Assembly: GCA_023376005.1 (NCBI GenBank)
Contig: CM042145.1
Coordinates: forward strand, 19,054,204-19,118,203
Source: Doryteuthis pealeii
Lineage: Eukaryota > Mollusca > Cephalopoda > Myopsida > Loliginidae
DNA length: 64,000 bases
Reading direction: 5' to 3'
Made by a program: the position numbers and the translations under genes. The notes beneath the pieces were generated by a model. That model saw nothing but the letters and a program-made list of their open reading frames with translations, was not told the DNA's origin and ran no database searches. Below are positions 11,425-22,189 of the stretch, piece after piece. The first letter of the stretch is position 1. Each line of letters begins with the position of its first letter.

Positions 11425-12575
11425 AACAATATATACTTATTATTGGCATCTATATTGATCTAGAAGAGATCTTGATAATATATACTTATTATATATTGAT
11501 CTAGAAGAGATCTGATAATAAATGCTTATTATTGGCACCTATATTGATCTAGAAGAGATCTTGATAACATATACTTATTATCGGCATCTATATTGATCTA
11601 GAAGAGATCTTGATAACATATACTTATTATTGGCATCTATATTGATCTAGAAGAGATCTTGACAATACATACTTATTATTAGCACCTATATTGATCTAGA
11701 AGAGATCTTGATAACTTATTATTGGCATCTATATTGATCTAGAAGAGATCTTGACAATACATACTTATTATTAGCACCTATATTGATCTAGAAGATCTTG
11801 ACAATATATACTTATTATTGACCTACATGATCTAGAAGAGATCTTGACGTATACCTATATTGATCTAGAAGAGATCTTGACAATATATACTTATTATTAG
11901 CACCTATATTGATCTAGAAGATCTTGATATACTTATTATTATATATTGATCTAGAAGAGATCTTGACAATACATACTTATTATTAGCACCTATATTGATC
12001 TAGAAGAGATCTTGACAATATATACTTATTATTAGCACCTATATTGATCTAGAAGAGATCTTGACAATATATACTTATTATTGACCTATATTGATCTAGA
12101 AGAGATCTTGACAATATATACTTATTATTAGCACCTATACCTATATTGATCTAGAAGAGATCTTGACAATATATACTTATTATTAGCACCTATATTGATC
12201 TAGAAGAGATCTTGACAATACATACTTATTATTAGCACCTACATTGATCTAGAAGAGATCTTGACAATATATACTTATTATTAGCACCTATATTGATCTA
12301 GAAGAGATCTTGACAACATATACTTATTATTAGCACCTATATTGATCTAGAAGAGATCTTGACAATATATACTTATTATTAGCACCTATATTGATCTAGA
12401 AGAGATCTTGACAATATATACTTATTATTAGCACCTATATTGATCTAGAGAGATCTTGACAACATATACTTATTATTAGCACCTATATTGATCTAGAAGA
12501 GATCTTGACAATATATACTTATTATTGGGACTATATTGATCTAGAAGAGATCTTGATAACATATACTTATATACT
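11425..12575. repeat. Minisatellite, 49-bp palindrome-bearing unit, about 23 copies
   Basis: The unit contains TGATCTAGAAGAGATCTTGA, in which GATCT and AGATC form an inverted repeat around AGAAG, plus CAATATATACTTATTATTAG and CACCTATAT. Some units are shortened. Confidence 0.95.
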
Positions 12576-13075
12576 TAAATAGAGAAGAAAAAAACTAAAT
12601 TGATATATAATTGCAGGCAACATGAGTAGAGCACAAATTTCATGTATTCATGCAACGAATGTCACTAATATTAATAAGGTACTAGATTATTACTACAAAT
12701 ACTAAAGGTAACATCTAAAATGTTATTATAGATGAACAGTTCATCTAAAAAGGCAGGGATAAAAAAAAAATGGGATAAGTATAAAACTATAAGAATGGAA
12801 GACATGCACAAAAGATTTAAATTTTAGGCACACACCAAGTCTGTCTGTAATGCTCTACTGTTGCTACTTCTTTTTTTTTTTGCTTTTTTTTTTAAGCGAC
12901 CGGTTGGGGGGAAGGGACCAAACACTAAGATTTCATGCTAATAAAGTGTAAGGAAAGGAGGAAACTTAGATTTTTATAAATAAAAGTTTAAAACAAACAC
13001 AAATGAACCAAGCAAAATAAAAATTTAAAATATACATATATATATAAAAAAATGTTAAAAAATAAAACAACAAAC

Positions 13076-13138
13076 CTTGGAAAAATCTTCAATTTTGGTT
13101 TTGATTCCAATGTAAGTCTTTTTGCCTTGGCTTTTAAC
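13076..13138 (-). CDS. DENND1: DENND1 exon 13 of window: basic linker
   Basis: 63 nt, 21 codons, phase 0/0. It encodes VKSQGKKTYIGIKTKIEDFS plus K. The peptide is lysine-rich and resembles the linker following the DENN domain in DENND1. Acceptor tttcag. The donor gtttgt is weaker than the others, which could make inclusion variable. It follows the largest intron of the window (about 13.7 kb). Confidence 0.78.
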
Positions 13139-13236
13139 CTGAAACAAAACATATTCAATATTTGGTGAATATATATTTAATTTAGAAGGATAAACAAAAG
13201 GACCAGCAAACTTGACATACCACCCCCAAAACTGGT

Positions 13237-13238
<2 letters not shown>

Positions 13239-13267
<29 letters not shown>

Positions 13268-13268
13268 A
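13239..13268. repeat. (GT)n microsatellite
   Basis: About 14 uninterrupted GT units, roughly 100 nt upstream (sense strand) of the exon 13 acceptor. Confidence 0.95.
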
Positions 13269-13496
13269 TAATTTATGCTGACAGTGAACTAAGCTGTGGG
13301 ATAGGACTAATATAAGCTACAATAAATATATTGAATTGGGTAAAGAATCAGAATGAAAATGTATGGTTTAAATACTTTGTTTTAGATATGTGAGATTAAT
13401 TAAACTTACTTAGTTGCTAATTAAATTGCCTTTTAGTTTAATAACAAAACATCAATATCATTTTAAATCTTTTGTTTAACTTTTGATGATAATATT

Positions 13497-13817
13497 AGGA
13501 AAGTCCAGTTGGGTATCAGCAGCCAATGGTGATTCTTGATTTAGTCTAAATTAATCAAAGTATATAAACAAAAAGAATGATAAACAAAAAGAATGATAAA
13601 CAAAAAATGACTTTAAATTCAAATTTAGTAATTGTATTGCGATTAACTTTTTCTGTTGTACTTTAAAAGTACAACAGAAAAAGTTAATCGCAATACAATT
13701 ACTAAATTTGAATTTAAAATCATTTTTTGTTTATCATTCTTTTTGTTTATATACTTTGATTAATTTAGACTAAATCAAGAATCACCATTGGCTGCTGATA
13801 CCCAACAGGACTTTCCT
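13497..13817. mobile_element. 321-bp near-perfect palindrome (fold-back)
   Basis: The left end AGGAAAGTCCAGTTGGGTAT is mirrored by ATACCCAACAGGACTTTCCT at the right, with arms complementary to the centre at GTACTTTAAAAGTAC (about 13657-13671). The main difference is an extra AGAATGATAAACAAAA-type repeat in the left arm. The centre has almost no loop. Confidence 0.92.
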
Positions 13818-13825
13818 ATATGTTT

Positions 13826-13985
13826 TTAATAAGTAATTGAAAGTTACCTTCCCTACTTTATGATTACCTCCCTTTTGGAGAACTCTCTAGGGAACACTAG
13901 ACTATATAAACTCTTAATAAGTGTACCAATTATTCTAAGTAGAATAAAGCTTTCCAAAGTCTATCGTGTTATCGTTTGTCTTTTC
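13826..13985 (+). repeat. LTR-like sequence, relative of 20972-21137
   Basis: AATAAGTAATTGAAAGTTAC, a TATATAAACTCTTAATAAG promoter-like box and AGAATAAAGCTTTCC polyadenylation-type signal match the order in the 20972 unit. It directly follows the palindrome. Confidence 0.55.
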
Positions 13986-14233
13986 AATTTTATTTTTTTT
14001 TAATGAAAAATCATAATGAAAATTAATTGTTAAAAAATTAACAATATGATGTTAGTTTTTGTTATTTAGTTTTATTTTAGCTGAAGCATTGTCAATAATT
14101 ATTACTAATCTTTATTATATTCTTAAAAAATAAAATCTTAAATTTTTAGTAGCATTTTATCAAAGTTCAATCAGGTTGTCAATCTATAACAATAATAACA
14201 GCACGAATCTGAAATAATTAAGTATATATATAT

Positions 14234-14512
14234 TTACCAACCCCTCCAAACGAGCAGGATGTGACACAGGGTCAATTTCAGCAGAGTTTAACAGGTTTGA
14301 ATTCAGAGTTTTCCTTCTCTTAGACTAGTTACCTAGCCATGGTTAAAGAGCCCAGTCTGCCTGCTATTTACCCATAGCTGGAGGGAGAATTGGATTCATA
14401 CCTTTCCCAAGGGTATTAGCGCCATGTGAAATGCAAACAGTTTCATCTAGGAATTGAACTCGGGTTGATGAGTCCATTTCCTACAACTCTAACCATGCGC
14501 CTCCTAATAATA
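14234..14512 (-). repeat. Family-B tRNA-derived SINE
   Basis: Full-length order on the plus strand: TTACCAACCCCTCC, GTCAATTTC, CCCAGTCTGCC, TTTACCCATAGCTGGAGGGA, then the reversed tRNA-like head. A similar A/T-rich sequence (near AATAATTAAGTATA and AATAATAAAGTATA) on both sides looks like a target duplication. Confidence 0.8.
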
Positions 14513-14624
14513 AAGTATAAGTTCAGTAGATAGAGCAGCTGGTGTGTTTAAGCAGGCTTCCCTCAGGCAAAAAAGATGCAAGTTCTAATCTCACCAACAA
14601 ATTTTATCCTATTTCTCTGAATGT

Positions 14625-14790
14625 TGAGATGAGGCTTGAAGATTAGTATTATTAGCATTATTCAAACTATTGTCCATCATCATTGTTATTTGTACAACAG
14701 GTATTTCTTGTCGGAGTGCTGTCGTATTGAACAGTGAGATTGAACAAATAACAATGACAATAGTCAAATAACGCTAATAATACTAAAGTT
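14625..14790. repeat. Family-F inverted-repeat element, degenerate
   Basis: Ends ATTAGTATTATTAGCATTAT and its near complement ATAACGCTAATAATACT, with GTTATTTGTACAACAGG and TATTTCTTGTCGG inside, as in 40497-40975. Confidence 0.65.
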
Positions 14791-15228
14791 TATCCTTTAT
14801 TATTTCCAATCTGTTCTATTCTTTGCTGTTGTTTGATTGACTAACTCAACTGAGTTGTGATAAAAATGATTTATTAAAAAGATGAAAGAAAATACTTGAC
14901 AAAATTAATAATAATGATGTTAGTTATTATATTCAACTGCAGTTAACTTCAAAAGCAGCACATTAAAAGAATGTTTTAAAAAAATTGTTCTTTATTCTAT
15001 TAATATTTCATAATTCTTAATTAAGTTTCAATTAATCAAAAGAGTATAAAGTTACAGGGTAACAACTTGGTAAGTTTATAAGTAACAGTTTTATCTACAT
15101 ATTTCAATAAATAAAATAAACAAAAATCTTATATTTGCTACTTAAAAAAGAAATTTCGAATGTATACCTAATATAGATTACAATATTATTTAACTTAATT
15201 TTAACTAAAAATATACACATGGTATTAG

Positions 15229-15365
15229 TCCAGGTTAAAAGCATGGTAAGGGTAACCCAAATCCAAACTTTTTATTTTTCTGATGCAGGTATCATTGGGG
15301 AACGAAAAAAGTAAGGTCTAAAAAAGTTTGGCTTCAGGTTATCCTTACTATGCTTTTAATCTGGT
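15229..15365. mobile_element. Small inverted-repeat element, about 137 bp
   Basis: CCAGGTTAAAAGCATGGTAA at the left and its near complement TTACTATGCTTTTAATCTGG at the right. Confidence 0.7.
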
Positions 15366-15846
15366 TTATATATGGTAGCACGGCCTACTAATATATATGG
15401 CCTCACATGTCACTTAAGCAGGCAGAATTCATTTTATAGTCAATTTATGTCTGTTTCGAAAAATTCTAAAGCACAAACATTTGGCTAGATAGAACCGTAA
15501 ATTCTCCTTGAGAAATTCTGTTTCTCTGTAGTATCATTACTATCATTGCCGACAAGACCAGGGAATACATTTCACATTGAAAAGGTTTCATTTTTTTCTG
15601 ATATAAGCTGAAATCATAGATAAATTGTTGGTGTGTTTGTTTTGTATAACTAATAATTTTTAAAACTATTTTTTTTTTAGTTTGTTTACAATCTTTTATT
15701 ATTACATTTCTGAAGAAAAATGACAAGTTTGTATATTTTTAACATTTTTTTCGAAACAGACAAAATTGACTATAAAATGAAACGGCCTGTTAGAATTCTG
15801 CCTGTTTATGTGACCTATGGGGCCGTATATATTAGTTGGCCATGAT
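15366..15846. mobile_element. Fold-back element with about 100-bp arms
   Basis: The left arm GGCCTACTAATATATATGGC ... TTTATAGTCAATTTATGTCT is mirrored by GACTATAAAATGAAACGGCC ... CCGTATATATTAGTTGGCC. A 7-bp ATGGTAG occurs at both flanks. An 86-residue minus frame across it has no family features. Confidence 0.75.
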
Positions 15847-16581
15847 GGTAGTAATAAAGACTATACACTATAATTTACAATTTTCTTAAATAAAAGTAAA
15901 CAAAAAATATAACTGATCAAATCAACTGAACATAATTATGTATAATTTTTAAAAAATTAGAAACGAGAAATTTTAAATATTTTTCCCACATTTAACATGA
16001 ATAATAAAAAAAATGTTATATAAATATATTAGCATTTTTTTCCCTAGAATCTTTGCATAATAATTTCTAAAACTTTCTATTCTAAAAAGTTCTCTCAATA
16101 TTAGCAATAAAGAAATCATGCAATAGTCCAAATAACTACAGCTACATAATAAGTCTATTATACATTTGGTATATTAAAAAGCACTCTAGTTCACTAAGTT
16201 TGTTTTAAAATAGCATTGTATATCTTTCTTCTTTTAATTATTCATGCAGACAAGAATTGTAGATACTGCAAAAAATCAAGTCTTTTTGTTTTAAAATTTA
16301 AGAACTGTTAATACTATCGTTTAAATGTTTAAAAGCTGGCATGCATTTAGTTAGTGTTGGTATGATAAAGTTTTTAAAAAAATTAAAAAAACAGTAAAAA
16401 ACTTTTAGAACCATAACAGTATGATAACATTCAAGTATTATTTGATGAAAATAAAGGATAATAATAGTTCTTATGACTCATTAAAAGTTTAAATATATAT
16501 ATTTAAAAAAAAGCAGTTTTGATTTAATAAACCAAGTTATATTATTTATGTGACATAATTTTTAAATTCCTACAGATTTTG

Positions 16582-16585
<4 letters not shown>
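15847..16585. other. AT-rich intron sequence, no feature seen
   Basis: No repeat termini, splice-consistent exon or RNA structure recognised. Confidence 0.5.
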
Positions 16586-16632
<47 letters not shown>

Positions 16633-16652
16633 TTATATTTATATTTATATAT
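16586..16652. repeat. (TA)n then (TTTATA)n microsatellite
   Basis: Long TA run followed by TTTATATTTATATTTATAT. Confidence 0.9.
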
Positions 16653-17477
16653 ATATGTGTGTGTCTTTTTATGTTGAAGTTGGGCGTTATTATGAAGCAT
16701 TAAAAAATTAAAAAATAAATCAAGAACTCGTTGTTGTGGAGTACAGGATTCACTTATTTTTTATTATTTATTCTCATAAATTTTCGGGATCGTTAGATTC
16801 TCTTCCTCAGATGAATGTCCCTCCTGTTGAATGGATCCTTTATCTTTGTTGTTATTGAAAATTAATAATTTGTAATAGTTATAGTAATAGCAAATACACT
16901 TATCTTATGTAAACTTTAGATTTCTTTTATAATGAGAAGATCTATTTTCTTTGTTTTAATGAATTTTTACTGACTTAAATTATGTCAGAACACATACTAG
17001 GTAAGTTTATGAAATTTAAAAACCTGAGATCTTAATAAGTTTATCTTAATCAGTCATATTTTGTAGTCTCAATTTTATAACAAATGCCCTCTTTATACAA
17101 ATATTAAAAAAAAAAAAAATTCCTATAGTTATAATTAGAATTTTAATGGTATAAAAACTATCCAAAATATAAGAGGGAACATCAAATGAATATCAGACTG
17201 GTATTTTTTTTACTGTTTCTTTTCTTTAGATCTTTTTAAATCTTACAGTTTAACATGTAAGATTTTTGGTGAGTGTGCAAAAAAGTATTGGATTACAGAG
17301 AAATTCAAAACAGGTGGGAATTTTTTTTTGTTCTTAACATTTTACTGAACAAAGTAAAATATGAAGCAGGGTTTGTTTTTTTTAAAATTGGGCATAGTAA
17401 GAAAGAATAAAGCAATATGGAAAGAAATTATAAGAAATATTCAAATGTATTAAAAATCAAAATATCAAATTATTTCA

Positions 17478-17478
<1 letters not shown>

Positions 17479-17521
<43 letters not shown>

Positions 17522-17813
17522 GACAGTTGGTATGTATGTATGTCCGAAGGAAACTATGAAAATAAAACAATTAAGGACATAGTAAATATATATACACATT
17601 TACTATCACCAGAGCTTGCTTTTTGTGCAAAAATAATGAATATTTTATTTATATTTGTGAAGACATTTAAAAATTAGGATTCAAATTGTAAGAGAAGGTT
17701 TGCGTTTGTGATTAAAACATAAATCAATTATGTAAGACCAAAAAAATTAATGGATCTGCGAGACTAACTTTTATCATCCCCCTACCCAAGCAATGCCGGG
17801 TAACTGCTTCTAG
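17479..17813 (+). mobile_element. Helitron family 1, 5' end fused to (TA)n
   Basis: From about 17513 the sequence TATAAAGGACAGTTGGTATG matches 19876 and 21228. The 3' end has TACCCAAGCAATGCCGGGTA (hairpin with one mismatch), then CTGCTTCTAG before T. The 86-residue frame through it is not a gene. Confidence 0.75.
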
Positions 17814-17920
17814 TTTAAAATAAATAAAAGATCTTTCAACAGAATATACTTTTATATACAAAACAGATTTTTAAAAAATTTATTTCCAATTAGATTTTTG
17901 TTTATTATCACCATTAAGAC

Positions 17921-18157
17921 TGGTTTAGCTCAGTCGGTAGAGTGTCCGCCTGGGAACTATAAGGTTCCTTATTCGATACCAGCCCTCGCCAACTCAGCGA
18001 ATGAGTAGCACAGGGATCTGTGTGGTAAAGTGGGAGCTGATGGTAGTGTGGCGCTCCACCTCAGACACTAAAAAACAATCTCCTTGGTCTAGCGCAAGTG
18101 AAAAAGGGATAGACTCCCTCGCTGGCTGATAACGACATTAGGACCCCCCGACGACTT
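17921..18157 (+). repeat. SINE family A, left half of inverted pair
   Basis: A box TTAGCTCAGTCGGTAGAGT, B-box-like GGTTCCTTATTCGATACC, SINE body, ending CCCCGACGACT followed by TTACTTACTTTACTTT. Confidence 0.85.
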
Positions 18158-18185
18158 TACTTACTTTACTTTATTTTCATTTAAA

Positions 18186-18434
18186 AAGTCGTCGGGGTGG
18201 CCTAATGTCGTTATCAGCCAGTGAGGGAGGGAGTCTATCCCCTTTTCACTAGCGCTAGACCAAGGAGATTGTTTTTAGTGTCTGAGGTGGAGCGCCACAC
18301 CTACCATCAGCTCCTTACTTTACCGCACAGATCCCTGTGCTACTCAATCGCAGAGTTGGCAAGGAGCCAGTATCAAACTGGGAACTTTGTGGTTTCTAGC
18401 CGAACACTCTACCGACTGAGCTAACCTGGCCCTT
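18186..18434 (-). repeat. SINE family A, right half of inverted pair
   Basis: Reverse orientation copy beginning AAAGTCGTCGGGGTGGCC and ending GAGCTAACCTGGCCC. Together with 17921-18157 it can form a roughly 240-bp hairpin. The 67-residue frame here is SINE sequence. Confidence 0.85.
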
Positions 18435-18633
18435 TATGAAAATAACTTTACCCAAAAATTGAGTTCTAAAAAGAGTCAAGAAAATTAAAAATCAGGTAAG
18501 ATTATGGCATTAATTAGCAGAAGGGAACATTCAAAACGAGTGATACAATATGTGTGTATATGAACTGCTTAGAATCTATAATATGTAGAGGCATTTAGGA
18601 TACATGTTACTGTAAAGTGGCCTCATTAACGTA

Positions 18634-19086
18634 CAGGGTGGTTTAAAAGTCTTGTCATCCCTACATATTGTTTTAACTTTCTGAATAGTAAGTTTGATCT
18701 TTACTGGATACCTCATACTTATAATAATATATTAATAATGAAATTTATTGTGTACAGTGCTCAGGTGCACCACAACTCATCAAAATCTCATGTCTAGTAC
18801 ATAGAATAATGTATTAGTGTCAGGAACATGAATAGTGTACAGTAATAATATACACGTGCGTGTGCATGCATGTGTGTGGAGGGGGGTATCAGGTATAGTG
18901 TTGGCGGATTGCAGGAAGCACCCATGGTGAATGGGCTGGGTAAATGATTTTTATTTTTTGTTTTAATAAAATAAATAATGATAATTTTTTTCTATTTCAT
19001 TTCCAGTGGCTTATTTCATGTAATTATAGCCGATTAATTAGGAGTTATATTTTGGTAGGGGGTGATAAGACTTTCAGACTATCCTG
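18634..19086. mobile_element. Mariner-like non-autonomous element
   Basis: The inverted ends CAGGGTGGTTTAAAAGTCTT and AAGACTTTCAGACTATCCTG abut TA at 18632-18633 and 19087-19088. It carries inside it an inverted LINE-tail segment (about 18740-18900) like that at 20600-20760. Confidence 0.7.
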
Positions 19087-19210
19087 TAATTAACATTTAT
19101 AAATTGTTCAAAGTTTTCTTTATAAATATTTCATAGTTTGATTTTTTTAAAAAGGAAAAAAAAAATCAGAAAGTCACAATGTGTTCATATAAACTGTTCA
19201 TCATATAATG

Positions 19211-19708
19211 CAGGGATCGCCAAACTATTTTCACAGTGGGCCGGATAATTGAAAAAAAATAACAAGCCACATTATTATTGTATTCAATACTTGCTAACCA
19301 GAACGAAAGCTCTGAGAAAAAGATGTAAAACAAAATTTATCTTTCCATGTTATATTCATGGATGAGTGGCGTAAGATGCACAAAAACAAATTTAACCAAC
19401 ATATTCATTTTCATTATCAAAGAACGCAACATTAGCAGAAAGGTTTAGTGAGATTTGGGAAACTGAAGTTTGCCTTTCAAGATATCGTCAATGTTTGGTT
19501 TGGAATTGCTACATCCAATCAAGAGAATTGCTTTCAAATGTTTATCAGTCAATTTTGTTCAATGGATTGATTCCGTAGTCAAGTCCATGAGGATTTATTA
19601 AGCTTAACATGATATTTAGATTTAAATGGTATCAGAACATCTCACGTTCTGTATATTTTAACAAATAAATTCAGTACCGTTGATAGGCCTGTAGTTTGGT
19701 GAACCCTG
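19211..19708. mobile_element. hAT MITE with exact 8-bp target duplication
   Basis: The ends CAGGGATCGCCAAACTA and TAGTTTGGTGAACCCTG are inverted repeats. ATATAATG occurs immediately outside both ends (19203-19210 and 19709-19716). An 8-bp duplication with CAGGG-type ends is typical of hAT. No transposase frame in 498 bp. Confidence 0.92.
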
Positions 19709-19875
19709 ATATAATGCATTGTGTTAAAAAGGAAAGTTGATATGATATCACATAATCAAAGATTTGCCAAAAGAAAAAGAAAAGTTAACACTTTAAATAA
19801 TTAAACTGTTCAATTAGCACAAAAAGAAATTTCTATGTGTTTGTATATCTATCTATCTATCTCTATCTATATCTA

Positions 19876-20275
19876 TCTATACATATATAAAGGGCAGTTG
19901 GTGTGTATGTATGTCCGGAGGAAACTATGAAAATAAAACAATTAACGACTAAGTAAATATATATACACATTCACTATCACCAGATCTCGCTTTTTGAACA
20001 AAAATAATGAAGATTTGATTTATATTCGTGAAGATAATTAAAAGATAAAATTTAAATGATAACAGCATGGATTTTTTTTTGCATTTAGTATTTTGAATAG
20101 GAGACATTAATTTTTCTTTTCAGAGTGGCTGGATCAACACAAGGTCTTTTTTTACATAGGGATTTCAATGGGGCACTCTGTGAGGATCCAACTCGTGATT
20201 CAACAATAATGGATCTGCGAGACTACCTCTTTTACCCCTTCCTCTACCCAGGCAATGCTGGGTAGCTGCTTCTAG
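19876..20275 (+). mobile_element. Helitron family 1
   Basis: Starts TCTATACATATATAAAGGGC after A. Ends with the hairpin TACCCAGGCAATGCTGGGTA, then GCTGCTTCTAG before T. A tRNA-like stretch (GGATCCAACTCGTGATT, GGATCTGCGAGACTA) lies near the 3' end. Confidence 0.85.
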
Positions 20276-20339
20276 TTACATAATAATTATACATCAAAAG
20301 ATAAGATTAAATGTTTCATCTTGGATTCGTTGAAACTCT

Positions 20340-20760
20340 GGCGTCTGGCAACTGACCTGGTAAATGCTCATAAGGTCATTAACCATCTTACCAACAGCAA
20401 CCCTTTTTGATCTTCATGTTTCTAACACATGTGGACATGCCTACAAAGTCAGAAAACAGCATAGCCCACATGACTTTCGGAAACATTTTTTCACGCTCAG
20501 AGTTGCCGAGGCATGGAATAAACTGCCTGCATCCATTGTAGGCTGCCGAAACACTGCATCTTTCAAAGCCTCCATGCTTCCTGTAATCCGCCAACACTAT
20601 ACCTGATACCCCCCTCCACACGCATGTGCACACATACGTGTATATTATACTGTACGCTGTTCATGTTCCTGACACTAATACATTATTCTATCTACTACAC
20701 ATGAAATTTTGATGAGTTGTGGTGTACACAATTTCATTATCATTATTATTTTTAAATCTA
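20340..20760 (+). pseudogene. LINE reverse-transcriptase C-terminus and 3' tail
   Basis: An 80-residue frame (20364-20606) carries HDFRKHFFTLRVAEAWNKLP and SIVGCRNTASFKASM, the usual C-terminal signature of non-LTR retrotransposon polyproteins (FF--RV---WN-LP---V------FK). The upstream part of the LINE is missing. Downstream is an A/T tail region repeated inverted at 18740-18900. The opposite-strand frame is a shadow. Confidence 0.75.
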
Positions 20761-20971
20761 TCATATCAATTAGGATTCAAGTGTTTATCTTAAATAACAA
20801 TTGATAATAAATACACTGATTTTTAGTGTTCTTTATTTTAATAATTTTTATTGATTTTAATTTTTTCTGATAGTTTTCTAATAGACAAAATCTTATACAT
20901 TTTTTTTTAGTAGATAGTTTATGAACTTCTTGTCAAGATAAATTAACCACATTTGATTGTTCCTATATCAG

Positions 20972-21137
20972 TGTAATAAGTAATTGAGTTACTTCCCCTG
21001 TTTTTTTATCATTACCCTCCCTTTGTGTAACTCTTTGACGTTTCTGAGAGTATATAAGCTCTCAGTAAACTGTAACAGTATTTTAAGTAGAATAAAGCTT
21101 TCTTAAACCTAACCGTGTGAGTTCGTTTATTATTACA
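20972..21137 (+). repeat. Short LTR-like unit, 166 bp
   Basis: Begins TGTAATAAG and ends TTATTACA, giving TG...CA ends with a short inverted repeat. Inside it has GAGTATATAAGCTCTCAG (TATA box) and TAGAATAAAGCTTTC (polyadenylation signal), then TGAGTTCG. Flanks ATCAG and ATCAT nearly match. It is probably a solo LTR of a small retrotransposon. Confidence 0.6.
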
Positions 21138-21227
21138 ATCATAAAAGAAAAATGAACCATAAATGAGGGAAGCAATATTAATTATATTGCCCCAAAATTA
21201 GGTTGACAACAGGTAAGACATCTATTA

Positions 21228-21637
21228 TCTACACATATATAAAGGACAGTTTCTATGTATGTGTGTATGCCTGGATGAAACTACAAAAATAAAACAATTA
21301 ATGACAAAGTAAATATATATACACATTCACTATCACCAGAACTTGCTTTTTGAAAGAAAAATAATGAAGATTTGATTTATATTTATGAAGATAATTTAAA
21401 AATAAAATCTAAATAACAGCATGTAATTTTTTTTGTATTTAATATTTTAAATAGGCGATATTAATTATTCTTTTCAGTGTCTGGATCAACGTAAGATTTT
21501 TTTTTTTTTTTTAAAGTAAAGATTTTAATGGGACATCCTGTGAGGATCCAACTCGTGATTGAACAATAATGGTTCGCAAGACTACCTTTTCTTAACCCCA
21601 CCCCCCTACCCAGGCGATGCTGGGTAGCTGATTCTAG
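21228..21637 (+). mobile_element. Helitron family 1
   Basis: Starts TCTACACATATATAAAGGAC after A. The 3' hairpin TACCCAGGCGATGCTGGGTA has a perfect 7-bp stem, followed by GCTGATTCTAG before T. No coding frame. Confidence 0.88.
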
Positions 21638-21791
21638 TACTATCTAGATGCCTACTTTTTCTTTGATGACAAAAATTTTAGAAAATCAGAAATAGAATAT
21701 CCCTTCTTATTAAACAAATAATGATTCTTCATATAGAAAAGATAATTGGACAGACATATGGGAACACAAACAAGTTCACCAGAGCATGAAC

Positions 21792-21826
<35 letters not shown>

Positions 21827-22104
21827 AAATGAAAATCTTTAAAGACAAGACTAATTTTATGAATATGATAAGGTTTTTTTTTCTTTAAATTTTTTCTTTA
21901 CTTTTTTTGATTTTATATTCATAGAACTATCTCCATTCTAATTTCTTTGAGAACAAAGAAAAAAAAACAAAGAATTAAAAAGTAGACACCACCTCGATTT
22001 TAATAACTGATAAATGTATAATTTGAAGGAAATAAAATCCATATATCAGAATGGATTTTCCAGTGTCTGAAACTGTAAGAGAACAAAAATGTAGGTCCTC
22101 TAAT

Positions 22105-22116
22105 GAAGACATATAC

Positions 22117-22171
<55 letters not shown>
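22105..22171. repeat. (TA)n microsatellite
   Basis: ACATATACATATATATA then a long TA run. Frames reading through it (Tyr-Ile repeats) are not genes. Confidence 0.9.
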
Positions 22172-22189
22172 TATATTTTAGAAACGTAT

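Noticed and set aside
8984..12575. CRISPR-like regular repeats
   Set aside because: Units abut without unique spacers, and the context is an animal intron.
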